From Arthrobacter sp. YD4 (lineage in GTDB: Bacteria > Actinomycetota > Actinomycetes > Actinomycetales > Micrococcaceae): a stretch of 64,000 nt of DNA. A program made the translations under genes and the position numbers. The first letter of the stretch is position 1; each line of letters begins with the position of its first letter. The DNA lies in the NCBI RefSeq assembly GCF_030410515.1, contig NZ_JAUHHD010000002.1:599419-663418 (forward strand), in the 5' to 3' direction. This document shows positions 37,221 to 47,065 of this stretch, piece by piece. Below the pieces are notes generated by a model, which was not told the origin of the DNA, ran no database searches, and saw only the letters and a program-made list of their open reading frames with translations.

Positions 37221-39308
37221 CTAGATATCGAGGAACCGAACGTCCTTGGCGTTCTGCTGGATGAAGTTTCGGCGGGATTCTACGTCCTCGCCCATGAGTA
37301 CCGAGAAGATCTGGTCGGCCGCGAGGGCATCGTCCATGGTGACCTGCAGCAGCGTCCGGTGCTCGGGGTCCATGGTGGTGTCCCAGAGTTCGGTGTAGTC
37401 CATCTCGCCGAGGCCCTTGTAGCGCTGGATGCCGTTGTCTTTGGGGATGCGGCGGCCGGCGGCCTGGCCGGACACCAGCTTGGCGTCGCGTTCCCGGTCG
37501 CTGTAAACGTAGTCGTGCGGGGCGTTGGACCACTTGATCCGGTACAGCGGGGGCTGGGCGAGGTAGACATAGCCGTTCTCGATCAGCGGGCGCATGTAGC
37601 GGAACAGCAGGGTCATCAGCAGCGTGGTGATGTGCTGGCCGTCGACGTCGGCATCGGCCATCAGCACGATCTTGTGGTACCGCAGCTTGGCCAGGTCGAA
37701 ATCCTCGCCGATGCCGGTGCCGAAGGCGGTGATCATGGACTGGACTTCGGCGTTGCCGAGGGCCTTGTCCAGGCGGGCCCGTTCCACGTTCAGGATCTTG
37801 CCGCGCAGCGGCAGGATGGCCTGCGTCTCGGGGTTCCGGCCGCGCTTGGCGGAGCCGCCTGCCGAGTCACCCTCCACGATGTAGACCTCGCACTTCTGCG
37901 GATCCTTCGACGAGCAGTCGGAGAGTTTGCCGGGCATGCCGAAGGATTCCAGCGGGCTCTTGCGGCGGGCGTTGTCGCGGGCCTTGCGGGCAGCCATTCG
38001 GGCTTGGGCCGCGGAGATGGCCTTGCGGATGACGTCGCGGGCCGGGCCGGGGTTGCGCTCCAGCCAGTCGCCGAGCCCGTCGGTGACCACGCGCTGGACG
38101 AAGCCCCTGACCTCGGAGTTGCCCAGCTTGGTCTTGGTCTGGCCCTCGAACTGCGGCTCGGAGAGCTTGACCGAGATCACGGCGGTCAAACCCTCACGGA
38201 TGTCGTCGCCGGTGAGGTTGTCGTCCTTTTCCTTGATAATTCCCTTTTCGCGCGCGTAGCGGTTGATCAGGGAGGTCATCGCGGCGCGGAAACCCTCTTC
38301 GTGGGTGCCGCCCTCGTGGGTGTTGATGGTGTTGGCGTAGGTGTGGACGCTTTCGGAGTAGGCGTTGGTCCATTGCATCGCCATTTCCAGGGCGATGTGC
38401 CGCTCGGTGTCCTCGGTTTCGAAGGCGATGACGTCCTCGTGGACGACGTCGACCTTCTTGCCGGAGTTGAGGTGCTTGACGTAGTCCAGCAGGCCGTCGT
38501 CGTACTGGTAGACCACGGTGTGGAATTCGGCCGGAACCTCGCCCTCGGTCTCGACGGCGTCGAGGTTCAGGTCCTCATCATTGGAGGTCTCCGATGCGGC
38601 GCGGCGCTCGTCGGTCAGCGTAATGCGCAGGCCCTTGTTCAGGAAGGCCATCTGCTGGAACCGGGCCCGGAGGGTTTCGAAGTCAAATTCCGTGGTCTCG
38701 AAGATGCTGCCGTCCGGGTAGAACGTCTGCGTGGTGCCGGTCTCGGAGGTCTCTTCGCCCTTGACCAGCTCACCCTGGGGCTTGCCGCCGTCGGCGAAGG
38801 ACATCCGCCAGACGTGGCCCTGCCGGCGGACCTCGGTATTGACGCGGCTGGAGAGAGCGTTGACCACGGAGATGCCGACGCCGTGCAGGCCACCCGAGAC
38901 CGCGTATCCACCGCCGCCGAACTTGCCGCCGGCGTGCAGGATGGTCATGACGACCTCCACCGTGGGCTTGTGTTCGGTGGGGTGCATGTCCACGGGGATG
39001 CCGCGGCCGTTGTCGACCACCTTGACGCCGCCGTCGGCCTGCAGCACGATCTCGATGTGGGTGCAGTACCCGGCCAGCGCCTCATCGACCGAGTTGTCCA
39101 CCACTTCGTACACCAGGTGGTGCAGGCCCCGGGGTCCGGTGGAGCCGATGTACATGCCCGGACGCTTCCGGACCGCCTCCAGGCCCTCAAGAACGGTGAT
39201 GTCGCTGGCCCCGTATTCGCGGGGAGTGACCGTCTCGGCGGGCGCGGCCGCCTGGCCGGTTCCGTCCGCGGTGTCCGCTGCCGGGATTTCTGCATTGTCG
39301 TTAGCCAC
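37221..39308 (-). CDS. gyrB: DNA gyrase subunit B
   Basis: A 695-aa ATPase subunit of gyrase. ATP-binding GHKL motifs are [27 protein letters not shown] and [15 protein letters not shown]. The Toprim domain has [17 protein letters not shown] and [12 protein letters not shown] chose GTG 39308 ([13 protein letters not shown]), with GAGGAG upstream, because it gives the family's usual length; a start ~40 codons further upstream would add an unconserved leader. The promoter must lie in the 436-nt gap between dciA and gyrB. Confidence 0.96.
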   Translation of the reverse strand: MANDNAEIPAADTADGTGQAAAPAETVTPREYGASDITVLEGLEAVRKRPGMYIGSTGPRGLHHLVYEVVDNSVDEALAGYCTHIEIVLQADGGVKVVDNGRGIPVDMHPTEHKPTVEVVMTILHAGGKFGGGGYAVSGGLHGVGISVVNALSSRVNTEVRRQGHVWRMSFADGGKPQGELVKGEETSETGTTQTFYPDGSIFETTEFDFETLRARFQQMAFLNKGLRITLTDERRAASETSNDEDLNLDAVETEGEVPAEFHTVVYQYDDGLLDYVKHLNSGKKVDVVHEDVIAFETEDTERHIALEMAMQWTNAYSESVHTYANTINTHEGGTHEEGFRAAMTSLINRYAREKGIIKEKDDNLTGDDIREGLTAVISVKLSEPQFEGQTKTKLGNSEVRGFVQRVVTDGLGDWLERNPGPARDVIRKAISAAQARMAARKARDNARRKSPLESFGMPGKLSDCSSKDPQKCEVYIVEGDSAGGSAKRGRNPETQAILPLRGKILNVERARLDKALGNAEVQSMITAFGTGIGEDFDLAKLRYHKIVLMADADVDGQHITTLLMTLLFRYMRPLIENGYVYLAQPPLYRIKWSNAPHDYVYSDRERDAKLVSGQAAGRRIPKDNGIQRYKGLGEMDYTELWDTTMDPEHRTLLQVTMDDALAADQIFSVLMGEDVESRRNFIQQNAKDVRFLDI

Positions 39309-39744
39309 AGGCGCTTTCGACTCCTCTATGTTCGTTGAAGGCCGGCCGCGGCCGTCTCCAAGGAAACAGCCGCTGCCAACGGGCACGTCACTGACGGCGC
39401 CGGCGGCATGGCTGGCCGGGACCGATTCCACGCAGGAGAAACCGCGTCGGAAACGGACTCAGTCGACGTTGCATCGGCGCCCAGTTATCTTCCCTGATTC
39501 TACCGTGTTATAGGGCCGAATCCCGCATTCTGGCGGGGTAAACGCGGGTGTAATTGCCGTTGAGAGGCCACTGGCCCCGCCTGGAATGCTCCCGGGGTGT
39601 TCCGGATGGGTTCCTATACCGAACCGGGGCGTCCGAGCGCCCTACACGCCGTTTGTGGATTTTTCAATGGTTTTGGAACAACTGCTTCATACCTTCGGGC
39701 GGCGGTGCCGGTGGACGGCATAGGGGTATGGCGCGGCGTGCGGC
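39309..39744. other. Intergenic region upstream of gyrB (436 nt)
   Basis: Contains the gyrB 5' region. On the minus strand, TATAAC and TAGAAT hexamers around 39498-39515 are possible -10 elements; no convincing -35 was found. No gene is seen. A TTGTGGAT stretch at 39653 resembles a weak DnaA box. Confidence 0.45.
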
Positions 39745-40302
39745 CTAGCCGTAGGTGTCCCGGGGGCCGCGGCCGTTGACGGTGCGGGCACCCTTCCGCC
39801 AGCTGGGGGCCGCGGGGCCGAGGACCTGGATGCTGGTGACGACGCCGTCGCCGAGTTCCACGCGGAACTTCTCCAGCAGGCTCAGGCTGAGCAGGCGCAG
39901 CTGGGTGGCCCAGGCGGTGGAGTCGCAGCGGACGTGCAGGGTGGTGTCGGTGAAGCTCTCGGGGGTGCAGTGTGCCGAAATTTCCGGTCCGACCAGCGCC
40001 GGCCACTGTGCCATGACCGAGCCGACTGCCACCGGGGAGGTCCAACCGCGTTCGGCGACCAGCCGGCCCACCACCTTACCCAGGCCCAGGGGGTCCCGGC
40101 CGTTGCCATGGAACTGGCTGAAGCCCCGGGTGCCGGCGCCGCGGGCGGGTTTCTGGGTACTTCCGGGCTTAGGCGGCGCCTTGCGCCGGATCTCGCCCCG
40201 CGCGGCCGCGGCGTCACGCATGCGATTGAGCGCCGCCTGGGCGGCGTCGATGTCGTCGGGGTCGCGGCCGGGCTGCAGCGCGCCGTCGGTGTCCTTATTC
40301 AT
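39745..40302 (-). CDS. dciA: DciA helicase loader / DUF721 protein
   Basis: A 185-aa DUF721 protein, the actinobacterial DciA that helps load the replicative helicase. A Lys/Arg-rich N-terminal half (AALNRMRDAAAARGEIRRKA) precedes the KH-like DciA domain: DPLGLGKVVGRLVAERGW, VMAQWPALVGPEISAHCTPESF, LHVRCDSTAWATQLRLLS. ATG 40302 overlaps the recF stop, so they are co-translated. Same order as dnaN-recF-Rv0004-gyrB in M. tuberculosis. Confidence 0.93.
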   Translation of the reverse strand: MNKDTDGALQPGRDPDDIDAAQAALNRMRDAAAARGEIRRKAPPKPGSTQKPARGAGTRGFSQFHGNGRDPLGLGKVVGRLVAERGWTSPVAVGSVMAQWPALVGPEISAHCTPESFTDTTLHVRCDSTAWATQLRLLSLSLLEKFRVELGDGVVTSIQVLGPAAPSWRKGARTVNGRGPRDTYG

Positions 40303-41527
40303 CGCCTGTCACTCGTGGCTTGTCCGGCTCATCGATGCCTCCCGGAATGACCTTTACCCGCCGGCCAGCGAGTTCCGCCGGGATGTCGCCTTCGACGGCG
40401 GCGGTCACCAGGACCTGTTCCGCGCCGGAGACTATAGCGGCCAGTTTACGCCGGCGCTGCACGTCGAGTTCGGCAAACACGTCGTCGAGGATCAGGATGG
40501 GGGCCGACCCGCCGGTCCGGGCGTCGTCGAGCATGACGTAGTAGGAGGCAAGCCGCAGCGAGAGGCACATGGACCAGGTTTCGCCGTGCGAGGCGTAGCC
40601 CTTGGCGGGGGCCTGCCCGAGGGTCAGGTCCAGGTCATCGCGGTGCGGGCCCACCAGGGAGATGCCCCGTTCGAGTTCACGACGGCGGGACGCCGCAAAG
40701 GCGCGAATGTACCGTTCGGTGAGTTCCTCCACGGTCAACCGGCGCAGGTCCTCCTCCTGTTCCGCCGGTGCGGCGGCCACGGCGGATGCCACGGAATCGT
40801 AGCCGTCGCCATCGCCGTCGAAGATTCCGTCCAGCGTGGAGCGGTACACCGCGCCGGCTTCCTTGGACCCGTCCGTGAGCTGGGCGTAGGCACTTTTCAG
40901 GTGCGGCAGCAGCAGTTCCACCAGCTCCAGGCGCGCATGCAGCAGCTCGGCGCCGGCCCGGGCCATGTGCTGGTCCCAGACATCCAGGGTCGCCTCGTGC
41001 CCGGCGGTGAACTTGCCAGACCGGCCGGACTTGAGAAGCGCGTTGCGCTGCTTCAGGACCCGGTCGTAATCGCTGCGGGTGGCGGCGTGCCGCGGCATGA
41101 GGCTGACCAGCAGTTCGTCGAGGAAGCGGCGCCGGTTGGACGGGTCGCCCTTGACCAGGGCCAGGTCCTCGGGCGCGAACAGCACCGTCTGGCAAATCCC
41201 CAGGATGTCGCGGGCCCGTACCGGGTTGCTGCGGTTGATCCGGGCACGGTTGGCCCGCCCGGCGTTGAGCTCCAGCTCCAGCACCGTCGACTGCTCGCCG
41301 CGGACCAGGCGGGCCCGGATCATGGCCCGTTCGGAGCCGAAGCGCAGCAGCGGGCCGTCCGAACTGACCCGGTGCGAGCTCAACGTGGCGAGGTACCCGA
41401 TGGCTTCCATCAGGTTGGTCTTACCGATGCCGTTGGACCCGACAAGGACCGTGACCCCGGGCTCGAGGCTCAGGTCAACCTGGGCGTAGCTGCGGAAATC
41501 CGTCAGCGAAAGCTTCTCTAGGTACAC
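40295..41527 (-). CDS. recF: DNA replication and repair protein RecF
   Basis: A 410-aa SMC-like ATPase acting in gap repair and RecA loading. Walker A is VGSNGIGKTNLMEAIG, the ABC signature is SHGETWSMCLSLRLA, and Walker B is APILILDDVFAELD. The conserved N-terminus YLEKLSLTDFRSY is preceded by GTG, used as start. It lies 22 nt downstream of gnd and overlaps dciA. Confidence 0.96.
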   Translation of the reverse strand: MYLEKLSLTDFRSYAQVDLSLEPGVTVLVGSNGIGKTNLMEAIGYLATLSSHRVSSDGPLLRFGSERAMIRARLVRGEQSTVLELELNAGRANRARINRSNPVRARDILGICQTVLFAPEDLALVKGDPSNRRRFLDELLVSLMPRHAATRSDYDRVLKQRNALLKSGRSGKFTAGHEATLDVWDQHMARAGAELLHARLELVELLLPHLKSAYAQLTDGSKEAGAVYRSTLDGIFDGDGDGYDSVASAVAAAPAEQEEDLRRLTVEELTERYIRAFAASRRRELERGISLVGPHRDDLDLTLGQAPAKGYASHGETWSMCLSLRLASYYVMLDDARTGGSAPILILDDVFAELDVQRRRKLAAIVSGAEQVLVTAAVEGDIPAELAGRRVKVIPGGIDEPDKPRVTGDE

Positions 41528-41549
41528 GCCGGGGTCAGGGTCCCTGAAA

Positions 41550-42434
41550 TTACTTGGCGGGCCGGGTGGCGTGTCCGCCGAACTGGTGCCGCAGCGCGGA
41601 GACCATCTTCATCGCCGGGGAACTGTCCTCGCGGGAGGAGAACCGGGCGAACAGCGCGGCGGTGATGGCGGGGGCGGGAACGGCGTTGGCGATGGCCTCT
41701 TCGACGGTCCACCGACCCTCACCGGAATCCTCGACGTAATCGGAAATCGACTCCAGCCCCGGGTCCTCGTCGAGGGCCTTGACCATGAGGTCGAGCAGCC
41801 AGGAGCGCACTACGGTGCCCTTCTGCCAGGCGCGAAAAGTGCCGGGCAGATCGGTGACGATGTCCTTGGCGGCCAGGAGTTCGTAGCCCTCGGCGTAAGC
41901 CTGCATCAGGCCGTACTCGATGCCGTTGTGGACCATCTTCGCGTAGTGGCCGGCGCCGACACCGCCGACGTGGACGAAACTGTCCGCCCGGTCACCTTCA
42001 GGACGGAGTGCATCGAAGACCGGCAGGGCGCGCTCGATGTCTGCGGCGTCGCCGCCGGCCATCAGGCCGTAGCCGTTCTGCAGGCCCCAGACACCGCCGG
42101 AAACGCCGCAGTCGGCGAAGTGGACACCCTTGGCGGCCAGCGCGGCCGCGTGCTTCTGGTCTTCGGTGAAGCGGGAGTTTCCGCCGTCGATGACCAGGTC
42201 ACCGGCCTCGAGCTTGTCGCCGAGTTCGGTGATGACGGCGTCGGTGATGTCTCCGGCGGGGACCATGACCCAGATCAGCCGGGGAGCCGGAAGCGCGGCG
42301 ATCAGTTCGTCGATGGTGGCTGCGTCGGTAACCTCGGGGTTGCGGTCGAAACCGGTGACCTCAATGCCGCCGTTCCGCAGCCTTTCGCGCATGTTGAAGC
42401 CCATTTTTCCAAGGCCGATCAATCCAATGTGCAC
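41550..42434 (-). CDS. gnd: 6-phosphogluconate dehydrogenase, short decarboxylating form
   Basis: A 294-aa NAD(P)-dependent enzyme of the pentose phosphate pathway. NADP loop: MHIGLIGLGKMGFNMRERL. Substrate-binding motif: DCGVSGGVWGLQNGYGLMAGG. The catalytic Lys lies in GAGHYAKMVHNGIEYGLMQ. The short form (about 300 rather than 470 residues) matches the GndA-like/YqeC group. It lies between dnaN and recF, a placement seen in many Micrococcales and Streptomyces. Start GTG 42434. Confidence 0.93.
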   Translation of the reverse strand: MHIGLIGLGKMGFNMRERLRNGGIEVTGFDRNPEVTDAATIDELIAALPAPRLIWVMVPAGDITDAVITELGDKLEAGDLVIDGGNSRFTEDQKHAAALAAKGVHFADCGVSGGVWGLQNGYGLMAGGDAADIERALPVFDALRPEGDRADSFVHVGGVGAGHYAKMVHNGIEYGLMQAYAEGYELLAAKDIVTDLPGTFRAWQKGTVVRSWLLDLMVKALDEDPGLESISDYVEDSGEGRWTVEEAIANAVPAPAITAALFARFSSREDSSPAMKMVSALRHQFGGHATRPAK

Positions 42435-42478
42435 GGGGAACTCTTTTCTGCGCGGTGGTACGGGTAAAGCTGGGAGGC

Positions 42479-43603
42479 TCAGTTCGGCAGGCGGACGGGC
42501 ATGACCAGGTAGCGATAGTCGTCCTGGTCCTCGCCGTCGGCGTCTTTCTGGGCCGTGATCATCGCCGGCTTCGGTGCCGTGGTGAAGGAGAAACGCACGA
42601 ACTTCGTCTCGATGACGCTGAGGCCTTCGATCAGGTAGTGCGGGTTGAAGGCCACGGTGATGTCCTCACCGGTGAGCTGGGATTCGAGTTCCTCGGACGC
42701 CTGGGCGTCCTCGCCGGTACCGGCGTCGAGGTGCAGCTGGCCCTGGGTGAACGCCAGGCGGACCGGGGTGTTGCGCTCGGCCACGAGGGAGACACGCCGC
42801 ACGGCCTCGACCAGCTCCTGGGTCTGGACGGTGGCGTGAATCGGGGTGGAGTCCGGGAACAGCGAACGGATCTTCGGGTAGTCCCCGTCCACCAGCAGCG
42901 AGGTGGTGGTGCGGCCGCCGCTTTCGAAGCCAATCAGCCGGCTGTCGTCGTCGGCCAGGGCCAGGTGGATGTCGCCGCTGCCACCGAGGGTCTTGGCCAC
43001 CTCGTTGAGGGTCTTGGCCTTGACGAGCGCGCTGGTGGAGATGCCCGGGGTGGCGGGCTTCCACGGAACCTCGCGCATGGCGAGGCGATAGCGGTCGGTT
43101 GCCAGGAGGGTGATCAGGTCATCCTCGATCTCCATCCGGACACCGGTCAGGATGGGCAGGGTGTCGTCCTTGCTGGCCGCGATGATGACCTGGGACACCG
43201 CCTGGGCGAAGGCGTCGCCGGGGACGGTGCCGCTGATCGGGGGCAGTGCCGGCAGCGGCGGGTATTCGGTTTCCGGCATGGTGGCCAGGTGGAAGCTGCT
43301 TCGGCGGCAGGAGAGCGTCACCTTGTTGCCATCGGTTTCGATGTCAACCGGTGCGGACGGCAGGCTGCGGCAGATGTCGGCGAGCAGGCGGCCGGAAACC
43401 AGAATGGTGCCCTCGGTGCTGATGTCGGCCGGGATTTCCAGCCGGGCGGAGGTTTCGTAATCGAAGCTCGAGAGGCTCACGGTGCCCGCCTCGGCCTTGA
43501 GCAGCAGGCCGGACAGTACCGGAACAGGCGGCCGCGGAGACAAGGACCGGGCGGTCCAGGTCACTGCCTCGGCCAGGACATCCCGCTCGACTCTGAACTT
43601 CAC
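42479..43603 (-). CDS. dnaN: DNA polymerase III beta sliding clamp
   Basis: A 374-aa processivity clamp with three DnaN domains. N-terminus MKFRVERDVLAEAVTWTARSL; LLLKAEAGTVSLSSFDYETSA; C-terminal MITAQKDADGEDQDDYRYLVMPVRL, where the terminal MPVRL is the protein-binding end of clamps. Start GTG 43603. It is separated from dnaA by the 570-nt probable origin. Confidence 0.97.
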   Translation of the reverse strand: MKFRVERDVLAEAVTWTARSLSPRPPVPVLSGLLLKAEAGTVSLSSFDYETSARLEIPADISTEGTILVSGRLLADICRSLPSAPVDIETDGNKVTLSCRRSSFHLATMPETEYPPLPALPPISGTVPGDAFAQAVSQVIIAASKDDTLPILTGVRMEIEDDLITLLATDRYRLAMREVPWKPATPGISTSALVKAKTLNEVAKTLGGSGDIHLALADDDSRLIGFESGGRTTTSLLVDGDYPKIRSLFPDSTPIHATVQTQELVEAVRRVSLVAERNTPVRLAFTQGQLHLDAGTGEDAQASEELESQLTGEDITVAFNPHYLIEGLSVIETKFVRFSFTTAPKPAMITAQKDADGEDQDDYRYLVMPVRLPN

Positions 43604-44173
43604 GGAAGGGTGCCGCCTTTCATTGCTGCTGACATCGCTGGAACGGACCGGCCGGCGGGTGCCGAAGGCGCCGCCGGAGCTGGTCTGTGGTGGTCATGCG
43701 GTTCCCCGGACGACGTGTCCCGGATGCGCCGGGACGGCGCGGGGACACGGTGGGACCGGGGACGGACGCACAGCAGACAGCTTAGCCCCAAGATCCGGGT
43801 TCTCCCATCCCCGGCTTACATCGCTGTGGTTTCGGCCGGGCCCTCAGTTCGGCCTGGGCCGGACCGCGGTGGGGTGGAGGGAGATTGTTGTTTGAGGGAA
43901 TTTCATTTTCTTGGGATTAGTAGTGTTAATAACTGCTGTGGAAACTGTGGATAACCCGGTCCCGGCCCGCCGATCCGCGGTTAAGCCCTGTTCATGAGCT
44001 GTGGGTCCGTCAGGTTTTAAACAGGGTGTGGATGGGGACAAGATTTTTGGCCGTTTCGTCGATCCACAGGCGGCTTAAGGGTTTTAAGCCCATTAACTGC
44101 CGTTGTCCCCTTAACTATCCACAGGCTTGTCCACAGCCCCCTGTTAATAAGGTATGAGTACGCGGATGCGGGG
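43604..44173. other. oriC: Probable oriC core in the dnaN-dnaA gap
   Basis: A 570-nt gene-free gap at the place of the M. tuberculosis origin. DnaA boxes: TGTGGATAA 43946-43954, TTGTCCACA 44127-44135, and near matches at 44115-44123 (CTATCCACA), 44026 (TGTGGATGG) and 44061 (GATCCACAG). An AT-rich block at about 43885-43935 (TTGTTGTTTGAGGG to TTAATAAC) is a candidate unwinding element next to them. It also contains the dnaN promoter and an inverted copy of GTTATTAACAC. Confidence 0.65.
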
Positions 44174-45595
44174 CTAGGAATTCCGCTGCTGCTGCTTGAT
44201 CCGGTTGGTCAGTTCGGTGACCTGGTTGTAGATCACACGGCGTTCGGCCATCAGTTCGCGGATCTTGCGGTCGGCGTGGATCACCGTGGTGTGGTCCCGG
44301 CCGCCGAGCTCCTGGCCGATCTTGGGCAGCGACATGTCGGTCAGCTCCCGGCAGAGGTACATGGCGATCTGGCGTGCGGTGACCAAGGTCCGGGTCCGGG
44401 ACTTGCTGCAGAGCTCCTCCATGGTGAGCTTGAAGTAGTCCGCGGTCTGGGTCAGGATCTGCGCCGAGGTGATCTCCTGGGCGCCGTCGTCGGTGATCAG
44501 GTCCTTGAGCACCATCTCGGCGAGGGCAACGTCCACCGGCTGCCGGTTCAGGCTGGCGAACGCGGTTACCCGGATCAGGGCGCCTTCGAGCTCGCGGATG
44601 TTGCTGGAGATCTTGGAGGCGATGTACTCGAGGGCATCGTCCGGCGCGGAGAGGCCTTCGCTGAGCGCCTTCTTGCGGAGGATAGCGATGCGGGTTTCCA
44701 GTTCCGGCGGCTGGATGTCGGTCAGCAGGCCCCACTCGAAGCGGGACTTCATCCGGTCTTCGAAGCCGGCCAGCAATTTCGGCGGCTGGTCCGAGGTGAT
44801 GACCACCTGCTTGTTGTTGTTGTGCAGGGCGTTGAAGGTGTGGAAGAACTCCTCGAGCGTGCGGTCCTTGCCGGCCAGGAACTGGATGTCGTCGATCAGC
44901 AGGACGTCGACGTTCCGGTAGGTGGTCTTGAAGCTGGTGCCCTCGTCGTCGCGGATCGAGTTGATGAAGTCGTTGGTGAACTCTTCGGAGTTGACGTAGC
45001 GGACGCGTATCCCGCTGTAGAGGCGGCGGGCGTAGTGGCCGATTGCGTGGAGCAGGTGGGTCTTGCCGAGGCCCGAGTCACCGTAGATGAACAGCGGGTT
45101 GTAGGCCTTGGCCGGGGCTTCGGCAACGGCGACGGCGGCCGCGTGCGCGAACCGGTTGGAGGAACCGATCACGAAGGTGTCGAAGACGTACTTCGGGTTC
45201 AGCCGGCCGAATTCGTGTGAGGTGCTCGGCAGCATGGGCTGCGGCTTGAGTTCGACGGCGGGATCGGCCGTGCGGGTCAGCTCCGGTGCCGCTTCGGGTT
45301 CGACGTGCAGGGGCACCAGTTCGGTATCGACGTCAATCGCGCAGCGGATCTCGTCGGAGAAGACGTCCCGCAGTGCGTCGTCGAGGGCTTCCTTGACCTG
45401 GGTCTGGAGCACCTCTCGGGTGAGTTCGTTGGGAACGGCCACCAGCAGTGTGGAGCCGATGAGGCCCTGCGCCTGGGCGAGGATGACAAAACCGCGCTGC
45501 CTGGGGGTAACCCGGTGGTCGTTTTCCAGGAGGCTAACCACCCGGCGCCAGGAGCTCCCGACGGTGTTGGCGTGGTCGGCTTCGTCTACCGTCAT
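44174..45595 (-). CDS. dnaA: Chromosomal replication initiator DnaA
   Basis: A 473-aa AAA+ initiator. Domain I is at the N-terminus (SSWRRVVSLLEND), with domain II as a short linker. The AAA+ core starts LNPKYVFDTFVIGSSNRFAH, with Walker A GDSGLGKTH near residue 172 and Walker B LLIDDIQFL. The DNA-binding domain has ARQIAMYLCRELTDMSLPKIG and GGRDHTTVIHA. ATG 45595 (MTVDEADHAN) has GAGGAA 7 nt upstream; TTG 45610 in frame is less likely. Transcribed away from rpmH. Confidence 0.97.
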   Translation of the reverse strand: MTVDEADHANTVGSSWRRVVSLLENDHRVTPRQRGFVILAQAQGLIGSTLLVAVPNELTREVLQTQVKEALDDALRDVFSDEIRCAIDVDTELVPLHVEPEAAPELTRTADPAVELKPQPMLPSTSHEFGRLNPKYVFDTFVIGSSNRFAHAAAVAVAEAPAKAYNPLFIYGDSGLGKTHLLHAIGHYARRLYSGIRVRYVNSEEFTNDFINSIRDDEGTSFKTTYRNVDVLLIDDIQFLAGKDRTLEEFFHTFNALHNNNKQVVITSDQPPKLLAGFEDRMKSRFEWGLLTDIQPPELETRIAILRKKALSEGLSAPDDALEYIASKISSNIRELEGALIRVTAFASLNRQPVDVALAEMVLKDLITDDGAQEITSAQILTQTADYFKLTMEELCSKSRTRTLVTARQIAMYLCRELTDMSLPKIGQELGGRDHTTVIHADRKIRELMAERRVIYNQVTELTNRIKQQQRNS

Positions 45596-46060
45596 CAATG
45601 AATTCCTCAAACCTTGCTTGCTGGCGTTACCGCAGCCGCACCGCCCGGGACTCGATGTGTGGTCCCGGCGTAATCCACAGGGTTGTACACAGACAGTGGA
45701 TAATGGGCTACTGGGACACTCTAGGGGATGAAAAGCCCAGAAGATAGCTGGGAACTGACCTGTGGATAATTACACCGTTGTGGTTCTCTCCGGGGGCTTG
45801 TGATGTGCTTCATCCACAGGCCCGGGGGCAGGTTAGCCACAGCTGGGGATGATCGCCGGCGACCCCTCCGGTTTGACTCTGCAGCCGTTTTTCCCCTAAC
45901 GTTGTGAAGTCCTTTGTGTCCGCTTTTCGCTTCATTGAAGCTCTCCCAGACGCCTGCGTCACCGGGAGCGGGGTAGCGGCACATACAAAACTTAGCGTCG
46001 GCCAGTTCTTCCCCTTTTTTGATCGGGTGGGCGCACCTTTGATCCACTGGAGTAACTAAC
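45596..46060. other. dnaA-rpmH divergent region with DnaA boxes
   Basis: A 465-nt divergent gap. DnaA-box-like sites: TGTGGATAA 45761-45769 (exact), TAATCCACA 45671-45679, TTGTACACA 45683-45691, AGTGGATAA 45695-45703. It carries the dnaA promoter (left) and the rpmH promoter (right). The boxes could autoregulate dnaA or be part of the origin. AT-rich stretches (CTTTTTT near 46014) lie on the rpmH side. Confidence 0.6.
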
Positions 46061-46198
46061 GTGAGCAAGCGGACTTTTCAGCCGAATAACCGCCGTCGAG
46101 CCAAGAAGCACGGCTTCCGCCTTCGTATGCGTACCCGTGCCGGCCGCGCCATCCTGGCAGCCCGTCGTGGCAAGGGCCGCACCGAACTGTCGGCGTAA
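46061..46198 (+). CDS. rpmH: 50S ribosomal protein L34
   Basis: A 45-aa protein, [20 protein letters not shown] followed by [20 protein letters not shown], which is L34 throughout. Start GTG 46061, stop TAA 46196-46198. It is divergent from dnaA and heads the rightward rpmH-rnpA-yidD-yidC-jag-rsmG set. Confidence 0.98.
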   Translation: MSKRTFQPNNRRRAKKHGFRLRMRTRAGRAILAARRGKGRTELSA

Positions 46199-46238
46199 AT
46201 ACTGACTTATCGGTCATCACCCTTTTGCGAGTTGAGCG

Positions 46239-46649
46239 GTGCTAGCCACCCGGAACCGTCTGAGGACCTCTACCGATTTTTCAACAACTGTACGTTCCGG
46301 CGTCCGCAATGGACGCCGGAACTTAGTGTTATATACGGCAGCTTTACCTGACGGCGAACCTAGCCGCATCGGCTTCATCGTTTCCAAGAGTGTCGGGAAC
46401 GCTGTTGTCAGGAACCTCGTTAAGAGGAGACTGAGAGAAGCTGGTGCGTTGTCGCTGCGCACTTATCCCGTCGGATTTGCCATCGTCGTCAGGGCCCTGC
46501 CCGCGTCGGCGTCCGCCGGCTGGGAGACCCTGCGTAATGACTACGATGCCGCCTTGGGAGCAACCCTCAAGCGGCTGGCCGGCCGCGCGCCGCAGGCCGT
46601 TGCCAAGGTTTCGAGTGAGACACCACAGGAAGGGACACCGCGTGCGTAA
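46239..46649 (+). CDS. rnpA: Ribonuclease P protein component
   Basis: A 136-aa basic protein that assists RNase P RNA in tRNA 5' processing. It has LATRNRLRTSTDFSTTVRSG at the start and the RNR signature as GNAVVRNLVKRRLREA. Start GTG 46239. The last codons overlap the yidD start by 8 nt, so translation is coupled. A Pro/Ser/Thr tail extends beyond the core fold. Confidence 0.95.
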   Translation: MLATRNRLRTSTDFSTTVRSGVRNGRRNLVLYTAALPDGEPSRIGFIVSKSVGNAVVRNLVKRRLREAGALSLRTYPVGFAIVVRALPASASAGWETLRNDYDAALGATLKRLAGRAPQAVAKVSSETPQEGTPRA

Positions 46650-47049
46650 TCGAGCTGCCGCCGTCGTCCCCGGTCCTGCACCGCGCGTGTCCAAGGCCGC
46701 CGCCTGGTTGGGCCGCGCGCTGTGGCACCTGCCCCGCAACCTGATCATTCTGCTGCTGATGGCCTACCGCAAGGTTGTGTCTCCGCTGTACGGCCAGGTC
46801 TGCCGATTCTTTCCGAGCTGCTCCGCCTATGCGCTGGAAGCGGTGACGGTCCATGGGGCGGTCAAGGGCACCGGGCTGGCGGTACGCCGGCTGCTGCGTT
46901 GCCACCCATGGAATTCCGGCGGTGTGGACCATGTCCCCGCCGGTCACCGGGAGTGGCCCGCCGGCCACACCCCCCGAATTGTCGTGCTGAACAACCCGGA
47001 CAAGTACCTGGCGGCACAGTCTGATGGAGAAGGCCGCCCCGCGGCCTGA
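46642..47049 (+). CDS. yidD: Membrane protein insertion efficiency factor YidD
   Basis: A 135-aa protein of the YidD family, helping YidC insert membrane proteins. Core: LIILLLMAYRKVVSPLYGQV, CRFFPSCSAYALEAVTVHGA, VKGTGLAVRRLLRCHPWNSGG, with the conserved Cys residues. The N- and C-terminal extensions are family variable. GTG 46642 has AGGAAGGGA upstream; an internal GTG at 46687 is an alternative start. It lies between rnpA and yidC in the standard order. Confidence 0.92.
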   Translation: MRNRAAAVVPGPAPRVSKAAAWLGRALWHLPRNLIILLLMAYRKVVSPLYGQVCRFFPSCSAYALEAVTVHGAVKGTGLAVRRLLRCHPWNSGGVDHVPAGHREWPAGHTPRIVVLNNPDKYLAAQSDGEGRPAA

Positions 47050-47065
47050 CGAAGAGGAATAACGT

